A DNA stretch of 64,000 nucleotides from Stappia sp. ES.058 (GTDB lineage Bacteria > Pseudomonadota > Alphaproteobacteria > Rhizobiales > Stappiaceae), in the NCBI RefSeq assembly GCF_900105595.1, contig NZ_LT629784.1:248001-312000 (forward strand). Direction: 5' to 3'. This document shows, piece after piece, positions 17,386-26,089 of the stretch (position 1 is the stretch's first letter; the number at the start of each line of letters is the position of its first letter). The translations under genes were made by a program, and so were the position numbers. The notes beneath the pieces were generated by a model that worked only from the letters and a program-made list of their open reading frames with translations, was not told the origin of the DNA and did no database searches.

Positions 17386-17516
17386 GGCGTGTCCTGCGCG
17401 CGGTTGGGAGACCGCGAGGGGAGCGCACCCGCCGCCCGCCGTCAAGGGGCGTGTCCGGGCTTTCGACAGCCAAGTGGTGAGGGCGGGATCAAAGCCGCCA
17501 TCAATGGGGATTTTCG

Positions 17517-18266
17517 ATGCCGCGTTACGAGTTTCGCATGCAACGCCTGTTCGTGAGCGGGGACCTGGGTGAGGGGCGTATGCTCGAGGCCGACCGTGCG
17601 CAGGCCAATTACCTTGTCAATGTGCTGCGCCTGAAGAACGGCGCCGAGGTGCTGTTGTTCAACGGGCGCGACGGCGAATGGCGGGCGGAATTGACCGTGA
17701 CCGGGCGCAAGCAGGCGTCCCTGCAGTGCACGGCGCGGACGCGGCCGCAGGCGCCGGCGCCCGATCTCCACTACCTGTTTGCGCCGCTGAAACACGCGCG
17801 GCTCGACTACATGGTGCAAAAGGCGGTGGAAATGGGCGCCGGCGCGCTGCGCCCGGTGCTGACGCAGCACACCCAGGCAAACCGCGTCAATCTGGAGCGC
17901 ATGCAGGCCAACGCCATCGAGGCCTGCGAGCAATGCGGCGTGCTCAGCGCGCCGGAGATTTCCGAGCCGGTCGGACTCGAGGCGCTTGTGCGCGGCTTCG
18001 CTGAAAGCGATCCGGGACGGCGGATGATCTTTTGCGACGAGGGCGAGGCGACGCAGAACCCGCTTCGCGCGCTTGAGCGGCTGGAGCGCGGGCCGCTCGC
18101 GGTGCTGATTGGCCCGGAAGGCGGCTTTTCCGAAGACGAGCGCGCTCTGTTGCGGGCGCACGACTTTGTGACCGCGATCCCGCTCGGGCCGCGCGTGCTG
18201 CGCGCCGATACGGCGGCCGTCGCTGCGATAGCGGTTGTGCAGGCGGTTTGCGGCGACTGGGAATAG
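17517..18266 (+). CDS. rsmE: 16S rRNA (uracil1498-N3)-methyltransferase
   Basis: 249 aa. An N-terminal PUA-like domain (~10-75) is followed by a SPOUT methyltransferase domain with the knot motifs [12 protein letters not shown] (~199) and [15 protein letters not shown] (~223-237). It methylates N3 of U1498 in helix 44 of 16S rRNA. It is followed after 100 bp by gshA, the usual rsmE-gshA order in Hyphomicrobiales. The start ATG 17517 has a GGGGA ribosome-binding site. Confidence 0.96.
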   Translation: MPRYEFRMQRLFVSGDLGEGRMLEADRAQANYLVNVLRLKNGAEVLLFNGRDGEWRAELTVTGRKQASLQCTARTRPQAPAPDLHYLFAPLKHARLDYMVQKAVEMGAGALRPVLTQHTQANRVNLERMQANAIEACEQCGVLSAPEISEPVGLEALVRGFAESDPGRRMIFCDEGEATQNPLRALERLERGPLAVLIGPEGGFSEDERALLRAHDFVTAIPLGPRVLRADTAAVAAIAVVQAVCGDWE

Positions 18267-18366
18267 AAGGCGCAACGTGCCTGACGGGTGCTTTTGAAAA
18301 AACCCATTTGTCTTGACAGGGGCGGCTGAGTATGGTGCCCGCCGACCATTCGAAGGATTACCGTGC

Positions 18367-19740
18367 ATGGCCCGCGACACCATCGATTCCACTCCGATCA
18401 CGGGGGTGGCGGAACTTGCCGCGACCCTTCAGGCAGGATGCAAGCCGGCGGACGCGTTCCGAATCGGCACCGAACACGAGAAATTCGGGTTCAATCTCGC
18501 CGATTTGTCGCCGATTCCCTATGAGGGGCCGCGCGGCATCGAGGCCGTTCTCACCGGCATGGAAAAATTGCTCGGCTGGGAGCGGATCGAGGACAACGGC
18601 CTGATCATCGGCCTGGCCGATCCCGTTGGCGGCGGCGCGATATCGATCGAGCCGGGCGGTCAGTTCGAATTGTCGGGCGCGCCGCTGGAAAATCTGCATC
18701 AGACCTGCCGCGAAACCAATTGCCATCTGGCGCAGGTGCGTGAAGTGGCCGAGCCGCTGGGCATCGGCTTTCTGGGCCTCGGCATGACGCCGACCTGGCG
18801 GCGCGATGAAATCCCCGCGATGCCCAAGTCGCGCTACCAGATCATGACGCGTTACATGCCGAAGGTCGGCACGCTCGGCCTCGACATGATGTACCGGACC
18901 TCGACGATCCAGGTGAACCTGGATTTTTCCAGCGAAGCCGACATGCGCAAGAAGATGCAGGTCGGTCTGGCCTTGCAGCCGGTCGCGACCGCGATCTTCG
19001 CGAATTCGCCGTTCACCGAGGGCAAGCCCAACGGATTCCGCTCCTTCCGCGCGGAAATCTGGAAGGACACGGACAACAACCGCTCCGGCGGCCTTCCGAT
19101 CGCATTCGACGACGGCTTCGGCTTCGAGACCTATGTCGAGTGGGCAATCGACGTGCCGATGTATTTCGTCAAGCGCGGGTCGACCTATCACGATGTCACG
19201 GGCACCACCTTTCGCGACTTCATGAACGGGGCGCTCAACGGTGTCATCCCCGATCCGACCCCATCCATCGGGGACTGGAACAATCACCTCTCGACCCTGT
19301 TTCCCGACGTGCGGTTGAAGAAGTATCTTGAAATGCGCGGCGCCGACGGCGGTCCGTGGCGGCGGATCTGCGCGCTGCCCGCGCTCTGGGTCGGGCTGCT
19401 TTACGATGACGGCGTGCTCGATCAGGCTCACGAGATGATCCGGGACTGGAGCGCGGAGGAGCGGCTGGCGCTTCGCAACGATGTGCCCGCGGGCGGGCTG
19501 GAAACGCCGTTCCGCAACAGGCGGGTGCTCGACCTCGCCAAGGAAATGCTGGCGTTGTCGCGCGAGGGACTGAAGCGCCGCGCCAATGTGAACGACGGCG
19601 GCCAGGACGAGCGCGTGCATCTGGCCGCGGTCGAGGAAACGCTGGCAAGCGGCCTGTCGCCTGCCGACGTCATGCTGCGCCGCTATGAAGGCGAATGGGG
19701 CGGCGATCTCTCCAGGGCCTACAAGGACTATGCCTACTGA
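18367..19740 (+). CDS. gshA: Glutamate--cysteine ligase, plant/rhizobial type
   Basis: 457 aa from ATG 18367, preceded by GAAGGA; a longer frame from 18313 lacks a good ribosome-binding site. It belongs to the GCS2/type 3 family shared by plants and alphaproteobacteria. Motifs: FRIGTEHEKFGF (~35-46, metal/ATP-binding glutamates), ISIEPGGQFELSG (~96-108), and MMYRTSTIQVNLDF (~177-190). It catalyses the first and rate-limiting step of glutathione synthesis. gshB is not in the window. Confidence 0.94.
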   Translation: MARDTIDSTPITGVAELAATLQAGCKPADAFRIGTEHEKFGFNLADLSPIPYEGPRGIEAVLTGMEKLLGWERIEDNGLIIGLADPVGGGAISIEPGGQFELSGAPLENLHQTCRETNCHLAQVREVAEPLGIGFLGLGMTPTWRRDEIPAMPKSRYQIMTRYMPKVGTLGLDMMYRTSTIQVNLDFSSEADMRKKMQVGLALQPVATAIFANSPFTEGKPNGFRSFRAEIWKDTDNNRSGGLPIAFDDGFGFETYVEWAIDVPMYFVKRGSTYHDVTGTTFRDFMNGALNGVIPDPTPSIGDWNNHLSTLFPDVRLKKYLEMRGADGGPWRRICALPALWVGLLYDDGVLDQAHEMIRDWSAEERLALRNDVPAGGLETPFRNRRVLDLAKEMLALSREGLKRRANVNDGGQDERVHLAAVEETLASGLSPADVMLRRYEGEWGGDLSRAYKDYAY

Positions 19741-19844
19741 CATGCAAGGCCCTGCCGGGTGATCCGGGCCGGAGACAACCGGCGATTTGACCGTCGGCCA
19801 CGGACGCCCGATGATGGCGGCCCCCGAACAGGAAGGCCGCGCAA

Positions 19845-20615
19845 ATGTCAGATTCGTTCAATCCCTTCGCCGCCTTCGATCCCGCCTCCCTGTCCCGGGA
19901 CATGCAAAGCCGCTTCGGCTGGGGCGATGCCGATACCCTGCGCGCCGCCGAGGCGCTGATGCCGGCAGCCCTTGCCGGCATGCGCCATTTCGGCTCCTCG
20001 CCCTCCGGTTTCGAGGCGCTGATGGCGCTTCTTCCCGGACCGGGGCGCGCGTCGGGCCTGCCGAGGCCCGAAAGTCTCGTCGGCGAACCGCTGGCGCTCT
20101 TTTTCGGTCCTGCCGAGACACAGGCGGCCCTTGCCGATTTCATCGCCGAGCAGACCGGCCTCGACCGGCCGGGCGTGGAAACCCTGATGCCGGTGGTGGC
20201 GACGCTGGCGCTCGGCCAGGTCGCCCGCCGCTTTACCGCGGGGCCCGCCCGCGATCTGCTCGACGCTTTCCTATCCGGCTACGCGAGGGGCCGGCCCAAG
20301 CCCATTCCCAATCCGATGCGCATGATGGAACCCTATACCGAGGCCATGCGCTCGTTCTGGGACGGCTACATGGGGCTCTTCGACCGTGCGACGCAGGCGC
20401 ATGAGACGCCCGCTGACAGCGCGGACTCCGGCGCTGTCCCGGAGGTGCCCCCGGAAACCGTGCCGGACACGGAGCCGGAGGCGGAGGATACGCCGGGCGA
20501 GACGTTCGCTCTGGTCGACAACTGGATGGCGCTCGGCCGCGATCTTCAAGACAGCCAGATCCGCGGGTTCGAACGGTTCTTTGAGCGCGGGCCGCGCGGT
20601 GGATCCGACACCTGA
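19845..20615 (+). CDS. Uncharacterised protein with a DUF937-like segment
   Basis: 256 aa, no signal peptide or membrane helix. The central part (residues ~90-130, LADFIAEQTGLDRPGVETLMPVVATLALGQVARRF) resembles the helical DUF937/YidB repeat. The C-terminal ~60 residues contain a proline/glutamate-rich disordered linker followed by a short helix. Function unknown. It follows gshA by 104 bp on the same strand and may be co-transcribed. Family assignment is by eye and moderately confident; that it is a real gene is supported by codon use and a MSDSFNPFAAFDP start behind AAGG. Confidence 0.65.
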   Translation: MSDSFNPFAAFDPASLSRDMQSRFGWGDADTLRAAEALMPAALAGMRHFGSSPSGFEALMALLPGPGRASGLPRPESLVGEPLALFFGPAETQAALADFIAEQTGLDRPGVETLMPVVATLALGQVARRFTAGPARDLLDAFLSGYARGRPKPIPNPMRMMEPYTEAMRSFWDGYMGLFDRATQAHETPADSADSGAVPEVPPETVPDTEPEAEDTPGETFALVDNWMALGRDLQDSQIRGFERFFERGPRGGSDT

Positions 20616-20630
20616 GGCAGGCCGCTTCCC

Positions 20631-20660
20631 AAAAAAAAGCCCGCCTCGGATGAGGCGGGC
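20631..20660 (-). terminator. Rho-independent terminator for the DUF1127 gene
   Basis: GCCCGCCTC / GAGGCGGGC forms a perfect 9 bp stem with loop GGAT (20639-20660). On the minus strand it is followed by a run of eight T (the A run at 20631-20638). It ends the DUF1127 transcript about 105 bp after its stop. Confidence 0.85.
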
Positions 20661-20766
20661 AGGTGTGTCGGCGAGGGGCCGACAGGGCCTCGGCACACGG
20701 TGACGGGAAGGTTCGGGCCGTCATCGTGCGGTGAGGGGAAGGGTCCCGAACGGGTCGGGAAACCGG

Positions 20767-21075
20767 TCAGCGGCGACGAACGGGCCGGCCGACCGGGCGG
20801 CTGTTGTTGCGCATGAGTGCGAGCTGAACGCTCGGATCGCGGATGTCGCCGCCCGACAGGGCAATCGCGACATCGCCGCGCGTGACACCGATGTCGGCGA
20901 GGATGTGATCGTCCATCTCCAGAAGACCGACAACGATCCGACGATTGCGCCGCCGTCGCCAGACGGTCTGGACCAGTGCGCCGAAGCCAAAGGAGAGGGC
21001 CGCCAGAAACGGGCGCGCGGCGGTTGCGGGAGACCGGGTGGCGGGTGAACTACAGGGGTCCATGGCATGTGACAT
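20767..21075 (-). CDS. DUF1127 (YjiS-like) small protein
   Basis: 102 aa from ATG 21075, preceded by a strong GGAGAG; the open frame upstream to 21174 is probably untranslated. The C-terminal half is the arginine-rich DUF1127 motif: tandem arginines in VWRRRRNRR, then LLEMDDHILADIGVTRGDVAIAL. Such small proteins are abundant in alphaproteobacteria. In Agrobacterium, family members have been tied to small-RNA turnover, phosphate metabolism and motility. It is divergent from a LysR regulator, with a 206 bp AT-rich interval, so regulation by that protein is plausible. Confidence 0.88.
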   Translation of the reverse strand: MSHAMDPCSSPATRSPATAARPFLAALSFGFGALVQTVWRRRRNRRIVVGLLEMDDHILADIGVTRGDVAIALSGGDIRDPSVQLALMRNNSRPVGRPVRRR

Positions 21076-21281
21076 GACGTCTCTCCTTTCCGGCAACCGG
21101 GTTTGGATGCCTGGGGTCTGGATGCGGCGGTGGGGGAGGAGAAGTGAGGGGCCGCGTTCCCTTTGGTATGACAAAACCTATGCGTGCCTGATGTATTTCT
21201 CAAACGAATGTTTTGAATGGATACCGATCTCGATTTGTGATGTATTCGACAAGTGCACTATCTGACGCAATGGAAACAGTG

Positions 21282-22169
21282 ATGCCCCAGGCCCTCGATA
21301 TCGACCAGCTGCGCACCTTTCTCGCCATTGCCGAACTCGGCAGTTTCACAAAGGCGGCGGAGGCCGTGAACAAGACGCAGTCCGCCGTCTCGATGCAGAT
21401 GAAGCGGCTGGAGGACCGGGTTGAGCGGACGATCTTCGTCAAGGACGGGCGCCAGTCGCGCTTGAGCGAGGACGGACATCGCCTGATCGAATATGCGCAA
21501 CGCATGATCCGCCTCAACGACGAGACGATGGCTTCCTTTGCAGCTTCGACGACCGTCGGCCGGGTCCGTCTCGGGCTGCCGGACGACTATGCCGACCGGC
21601 TGCTGCCGCAGGTGCTTGCGGCTTTCGCGCGGCTCAATCCGGCGATCGAGATTGCGGTGCAATGCCAGGCCTCGTCGAGCACCGGCGAGATGATCGAGCG
21701 CGGCGACCTCGACATCGCCATCGTCACCTCGGGCGACTGTGCGCGCATGCCCGGCGAGGTCATTCGTCGCGAACCGCTGCATTGGGTCGCGCCGGCGCAT
21801 CATTGCCTGCATTGCGAGGAGATCGTGCGCCTTGCACTCGGCCCGACCTCCTGCTCCTGGCGAACGCAGGCGATCTCGCTGCTCGACCGCATCAACCGGC
21901 GCTACTGCATCGCCTACAGCTCCTCGAGCGCGGCCGCTCTCATCGGTGCGGTTCAGGCCGGTCTGGCAATTGCCGTGCTGCCGGAAAGTGCCGTGCGCTC
22001 CGGCATGCGGATCCTTGGCGAGAGCGATGGCTTCCCGACCTTGCCGCCCTGCGACATCACGTTGATCCGTGCCGCCGCCGCGGTCGATCCGGTGCACGAT
22101 GCGCTTTGCGCGCATATCCAGGCGGCGATCGGCAATGTGTCGATGCAGATGTCGGCCGCCGCGGAATAG
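21282..22169 (+). CDS. LysR-family transcriptional regulator
   Basis: 295 aa from ATG 21282 (alternative in-frame starts at 21213 and 21270). It has an N-terminal winged helix-turn-helix (DIDQLRTFLAIAELGSFTKAAEAVNKTQSAVSMQMKRLE, residues ~5-43) and a LysR substrate-binding domain (~90-290) with cysteines around the effector pocket. It is divergent from the DUF1127 gene and convergent with a DMT exporter 12 bp away. LysR proteins often control their divergent neighbour; the effector is unknown. Confidence 0.92.
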   Translation: MPQALDIDQLRTFLAIAELGSFTKAAEAVNKTQSAVSMQMKRLEDRVERTIFVKDGRQSRLSEDGHRLIEYAQRMIRLNDETMASFAASTTVGRVRLGLPDDYADRLLPQVLAAFARLNPAIEIAVQCQASSSTGEMIERGDLDIAIVTSGDCARMPGEVIRREPLHWVAPAHHCLHCEEIVRLALGPTSCSWRTQAISLLDRINRRYCIAYSSSSAAALIGAVQAGLAIAVLPESAVRSGMRILGESDGFPTLPPCDITLIRAAAAVDPVHDALCAHIQAAIGNVSMQMSAAAE

Positions 22170-22181
22170 GCCGCCCACGCC

Positions 22182-23117
22182 TCAGACGCGGGCGCGCCCG
22201 CTGCGCAATACCAAAATGTTGCCGGCCAGAACGAAACACAGCCCCAGCAGCGCGGCCGTGCCCCAGACGAAGCCTTCAAGCGCCGTGGAGACCATCAGCG
22301 CGACGACGGGAAACAGCACGGTGGCATAGCCGGCCCGCGCCGATCCGATCCGCCCGATCAGCGTGAGATAGCAGGCAAAGGCAATCACCGAGGCGAAGAT
22401 CGCCAGATAGACCAGGCTGCCGAGATAGGCGACGGTCATCGGCACCGCGAAGGACACGCCGCGAACAGCCGCGAACAGCCCGAGGAACAGCGCCCCGTAG
22501 GCCATCCCCCAGGCGCTCGCCGAAACGACGGAAATGCCGGCCCTCTGGTTCGACGCCGACACCATGCTGCCGAGGGAAAAAGACAGCGTCCCGGCCAGGC
22601 AAAGGCCGAGGCCTGCGAGCGCGCCCGCGTCGATGCCGCCGACGTCCGAGATCTGGGGCCAGAACAACAGCGCCACGCCGGCCACGCCGAGACACCCGCC
22701 GACAAGGACGCGGCGGCTGATCGTCTGCCGGAAGAACAGGTATCCAAGCATTAGGTTGACCACGGAGGTCAGCGAAAAGACGACCGCCAGAAGGCCCGAC
22801 GGCACGTGCTGTCCGCCGTAGTAGAACAGCGTGAAATTGGTCGAGAAGATGAAGAGGCCAAGCCCGGCGAAACGCGGGTGCTGGCGCCAGGAAAACCGCA
22901 GCGGCGCGCGGCGCGCCATTGCCCAGCCCATCATGATCGCGGCTGCCAGCACGAAACGCCAGAACACCGAGACTTCCGGCGCGACACTGCCGAGCTGGAG
23001 CTTCAGCGCATACCACGACACGCCCCAGACGAGGACGGTCATGGCGTAGAGGGCTGCATCGGCGGGCGACAGCGATGGATCGCCGCCAAGCGGGGCGGCG
23101 GGAGCGAGCGTGGTCAT
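22182..23117 (-). CDS. EamA/DMT-family transporter
   Basis: 311 aa, ten predicted membrane helices in two EamA repeats (~20-145 and ~165-305). The first repeat begins VLVWGVSWYALKLQLGSVAPEVSVFWRF, typical of RhaT/YdcZ-like metabolite exporters, and the motif FYYGGQHVPSGLLAVVFSLTSVVNLML is diagnostic. Inner membrane; substrate unknown. It converges with the LysR gene and is the last member of the DUF1127/LysR/DMT group. Confidence 0.9.
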   Translation of the reverse strand: MTTLAPAAPLGGDPSLSPADAALYAMTVLVWGVSWYALKLQLGSVAPEVSVFWRFVLAAAIMMGWAMARRAPLRFSWRQHPRFAGLGLFIFSTNFTLFYYGGQHVPSGLLAVVFSLTSVVNLMLGYLFFRQTISRRVLVGGCLGVAGVALLFWPQISDVGGIDAGALAGLGLCLAGTLSFSLGSMVSASNQRAGISVVSASAWGMAYGALFLGLFAAVRGVSFAVPMTVAYLGSLVYLAIFASVIAFACYLTLIGRIGSARAGYATVLFPVVALMVSTALEGFVWGTAALLGLCFVLAGNILVLRSGRARV

Positions 23118-23257
23118 GAGGGAGCCTGTCGAAGGAGCGGCGGGAGAAAAGAGTTGAGCGTTTCATGATGCCCGATCCGCACCTTTTCGACCAATCAGGA
23201 TATGTGGCCGGATCGATGAGCGCTGTTGATATCCGCAACGCGCAATCGACGCGCGCC

Positions 23258-23902
23258 TCACCCCGCGCTTGCGTGCCAGCCGAGCGGATATCCGGTTGCG
23301 AGAGCCTTGATCACGACAGCCGGCGTCAGCACGTTGACCGGCGTCGCGGGGTCAAGGGGCGGAGCTCGGCGGTAACCGTCGAACTGCCAGGAAAGCAGCC
23401 CGCCGTCCCGCTTGGCGAAAAAGCCGCTTTTCGCCCGCACCATCGTGCCGTCGGGACAGGTTCGCAGGATGTCGTCGAGTGCGGTGACGGGCAGGGAGGC
23501 GCGCGCGGAGACCGCGCGCTCGGCATGTAGCTCGCGGTCCATCGCGTCGGCGCCCGGTCGAGCGTCGAGATCCTCCGCCCGCTGCCAGGCCGCCTGAAAC
23601 GCCAGCGCGTCGGCATGCCGGCATTCGAAGCACGGCCGGTGGCCCGCCGCGAGCGCGGTTGTTTCGTCGAGAAAGAACAGCTCCGTGTATCCGGCCGCCA
23701 TCACCGCGCGCTTGCGCTGCTTGAAGCACAGCAAGCAGGCGATCCAGCGTCTGGATGTCCAGCGGGCGCGGCTAAGGCGACCGCTCGCGCGATCGTGCAG
23801 CCGCCCGCCGCGATTGCCCATCAGTGTGCCACGCGCGGTGACGGCGTGGAGCGTTCCGTCCGGCGCCACGCGGTTTTGCAAAGGGGAAGGCCGGTCGGAC
23901 AT
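23258..23902 (-). CDS. Conserved protein of unknown function with two CxxC motifs
   Basis: 214 aa from ATG 23902. No signal peptide or membrane helix. The core is highly conserved-looking: NRGGRLHD (~30-37), RRWIACLLCFK (C56 and C59), GYTELFFLDETTALAAGHRPCFECRHADA (C91 and C94). The paired CxxC motifs suggest a zinc site. The C-terminal part (LDDILRTCPDGTMVRAKSGFFAKRDGGLLSWQFDGY) resembles an internal conserved segment. I recall this as an uncharacterised alphaproteobacterial family with no assigned function. The Tat-thioredoxin gene ends 20 bp upstream on the same strand, so the two are probably co-transcribed. Confidence 0.7.
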   Translation of the reverse strand: MSDRPSPLQNRVAPDGTLHAVTARGTLMGNRGGRLHDRASGRLSRARWTSRRWIACLLCFKQRKRAVMAAGYTELFFLDETTALAAGHRPCFECRHADALAFQAAWQRAEDLDARPGADAMDRELHAERAVSARASLPVTALDDILRTCPDGTMVRAKSGFFAKRDGGLLSWQFDGYRRAPPLDPATPVNVLTPAVVIKALATGYPLGWHASAG

Positions 23903-23922
23903 GGCGGTGGCGTATGGCGTCC

Positions 23923-24564
23923 TTATCCCAGACGCCAGGTTTCGCGGGTCTGGCCCTTCGCCCGCATTTCCTCGAGCCGGTCGTTGGAATACCGCTGGAA
24001 GCCTTCGTCGCGATAGGCGCCGCTGCGCACCCATTCGAAGAAATGATAGAAATAGAAGGGTGGGAGATACCCTTGAATCCGGGCGATTTCCGCTTCGCGT
24101 CCCGACTTGCCCGCGACCGCCTGCGGGTCGTTGGGAAAAAACAGGATCGTCGGCGTGAAGTTCACCAGCCATTTGCGGCCCAGTGCCCGTTCCTCCAGCG
24201 TTGTTCCGTCGAAGTCCGTGACCTCCCGCGCACCGAAGAGATCAAGCTGCAGGATCGCGAAGTTCTCCTTGAGATAGGGAAGATAGTCGTCCCGCTCCAG
24301 GTTCACTTCATGCGTCTTGCGGCAGAACGGACAGCCCGCCTGCTCGAACATGACGACCAAATGCTTGCCCGCGTCGTGCGCTTCGGCCAGATCGTCTTCA
24401 AGCTCCAGAAAGCTTTCGACGAACCAGTCCTGATTGTAGAGCCCGTCGTCGCCAAGGGTTGCCGCGCCCGCCGTGCGGGTGCCGGTCCCGAGCGACAGCG
24501 CGCCGCCCGCTGCCAGGGCGCCGCCCGCCAGAGCCGCTTGCCCGAATTGCCTGCGTGTAATCAT
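23923..24564 (-). CDS. Tat-exported thioredoxin-like protein (SoxW-like)
   Basis: 213 aa from ATG 24564, behind GGGAGGAG. The N-terminus MITRRQFGQAALAGGALAAGG has the twin-arginine motif (TRRQFG) and hydrophobic stretch of a Tat signal, cut near residue 34. The thioredoxin fold carries C78-P-F-C81 in EQAGCPFCRKTH and a cis-proline-like NFTPTILFF (~135). Periplasmic thiol reductase or oxidase; SoxW-type proteins serve sulfur oxidation or cytochrome maturation, but no sox genes are seen. A Tat route suggests it folds in the cytoplasm first. Confidence 0.85.
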   Translation of the reverse strand: MITRRQFGQAALAGGALAAGGALSLGTGTRTAGAATLGDDGLYNQDWFVESFLELEDDLAEAHDAGKHLVVMFEQAGCPFCRKTHEVNLERDDYLPYLKENFAILQLDLFGAREVTDFDGTTLEERALGRKWLVNFTPTILFFPNDPQAVAGKSGREAEIARIQGYLPPFYFYHFFEWVRSGAYRDEGFQRYSNDRLEEMRAKGQTRETWRLG

Positions 24565-24636
24565 GATGCTCCTCCCAGACGCATTCCGTGAAACGAATAT
24601 ATCAGCTTGTTGGCACCTTGGCACCCACCCTGGAGA

Positions 24637-25827
24637 TCATCGGTCTTCGGGAAACAGCGGCAGTGTGTCCGGCTCACCGGGTGCCTGCGGGTCCTCTTGC
24701 GGCGGTGCCTCGTCGGCTGCCGTTTCCGGTGCTGCCGCGTCGGTCCGCTCCGGATCTTGTGCGTTCCCGGGCGCACCGGTCTGCGCGGCTTCAGCTTGTG
24801 CCTCGGCCGCAGCCTTTTCCAGGTGCCGGCCAAGCGCATCGAGATCCTGCCAGACCTTGAGGGCCAGCTGGTCGCGCTCGCCCTGCGCCATCAGGACGGC
24901 CCGCGCCTGCGTTCCCGCGCCGGCAGCCGCAAGGGCCGTGCCGAGAGCATTGGCGGCGGCCTTGCTGGAGGGGGCGAGATCCCAGGCCGCGCGGGCATGA
25001 TGCAGCGCGGAGGCGAGATTGCCGGAGCGGCGATGCGCATTCGACAGGTTTATGGACGAGGTGGCGTCGGTCGCGTCGAGTTCCTGTGCGGCGGTGAACG
25101 CCTCGATGGCGCCCGGCCAGTCCTCTCGCGCCAGAAGGATGGTGCCGAGCAACGACAGCGGCGCGAGGTCCGTCGGGTGGACCAGGGCCGCCTGTCGGGC
25201 ATAGTCCTCCGCCTCGTCGAACCGGCTCTGGCGAAACAGGATTGTGGCAAGGCCCGACAGCGCCGGCACATAACCGGGGTCGATCCGCAAGGCCTGACGG
25301 TACTGCGCGATTGCCGCCGCGACCTGACCGATCGGGCCTTGCGCGTCCGCATCCAGGGTGAGGGCGGCGGCGGAGTTTGGCAGCGCCTGCAACAGGCGTC
25401 TGGTCAGCGGGGCGGCTTCGCGGGGTTCGTCGAGACGCAAAAGGATCGTTGCCAGACCATAGAGCGCATTGCGGTTGTCCGGCTCTGCCTTGAGCACGGC
25501 CAAGAAGGCGTCGCGCGCGGGTTCGAGGCGGTCCATCAGCAAAAGGGCGTTGCCGAGGTTCGCCCGTGCGGCGAGATGGTCGGGGCAGGAGAACACCACC
25601 TGGCGCAGCAGCGTGACGGCCTCGTCCAGATCGCCGCGCCTGAGCAATGCCGTGCCGGCGCGGTAGCGCGCTTCATGCGCTTGCGGCTCCTGGTTGACGA
25701 TATCGAGATAGATCCGCAGCGCCGCGTCGAGATCGCCGGCGCTTTCGCGCGCCATCGCATCGTTGAGCGCCCGGGACAGGCCGGCTGCGGCGGGACCGTC
25801 GAAAGACGGCGGGAGAGAAGACGACAT
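24637..25827 (-). CDS. Tetratricopeptide-repeat protein
   Basis: 396 aa from ATG 25827, preceded by AAGGAG. Residues ~15-330 are a string of about nine TPR units (typical pieces: ARYRAGTALLRRGDLDEAVTLL, LGNALLLMDRLEPARDAFLAVL, LGTILLAREDWPGAIEAFTAAQEL). The last ~60 residues are low-complexity, rich in alanine, proline and glutamate. No signal peptide. It is a protein-protein interaction scaffold of unknown partner. It ends 72 bp before the Tat-thioredoxin start on the same strand and is divergent from guaA. Confidence 0.88.
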   Translation of the reverse strand: MSSSLPPSFDGPAAAGLSRALNDAMARESAGDLDAALRIYLDIVNQEPQAHEARYRAGTALLRRGDLDEAVTLLRQVVFSCPDHLAARANLGNALLLMDRLEPARDAFLAVLKAEPDNRNALYGLATILLRLDEPREAAPLTRRLLQALPNSAAALTLDADAQGPIGQVAAAIAQYRQALRIDPGYVPALSGLATILFRQSRFDEAEDYARQAALVHPTDLAPLSLLGTILLAREDWPGAIEAFTAAQELDATDATSSINLSNAHRRSGNLASALHHARAAWDLAPSSKAAANALGTALAAAGAGTQARAVLMAQGERDQLALKVWQDLDALGRHLEKAAAEAQAEAAQTGAPGNAQDPERTDAAAPETAADEAPPQEDPQAPGEPDTLPLFPEDR

Positions 25828-26089
25828 GGCCGGCGGGGCTCCTTGGCTGCGCGATGAGATGAAACGCAGGATCGGCGTTTCCCGGACTGCGGCGCCGATG
25901 GGCACCGCCGCGCATGGGCAAAGCACGGAACAAAGCGTAGGGGGACGCGCCGCGTCGGTCAAAGGACAAGGCGAAATCGGCGCGTCGGAACCCAGGTTAT
26001 CCGCAGCCTTCGAACGACAATGCGGCGCTGTTGCGATCCCGGTGCAGATTTCGGTTCAAAACCGCGAAATCTTTGGGTAGAAGCTGCGC

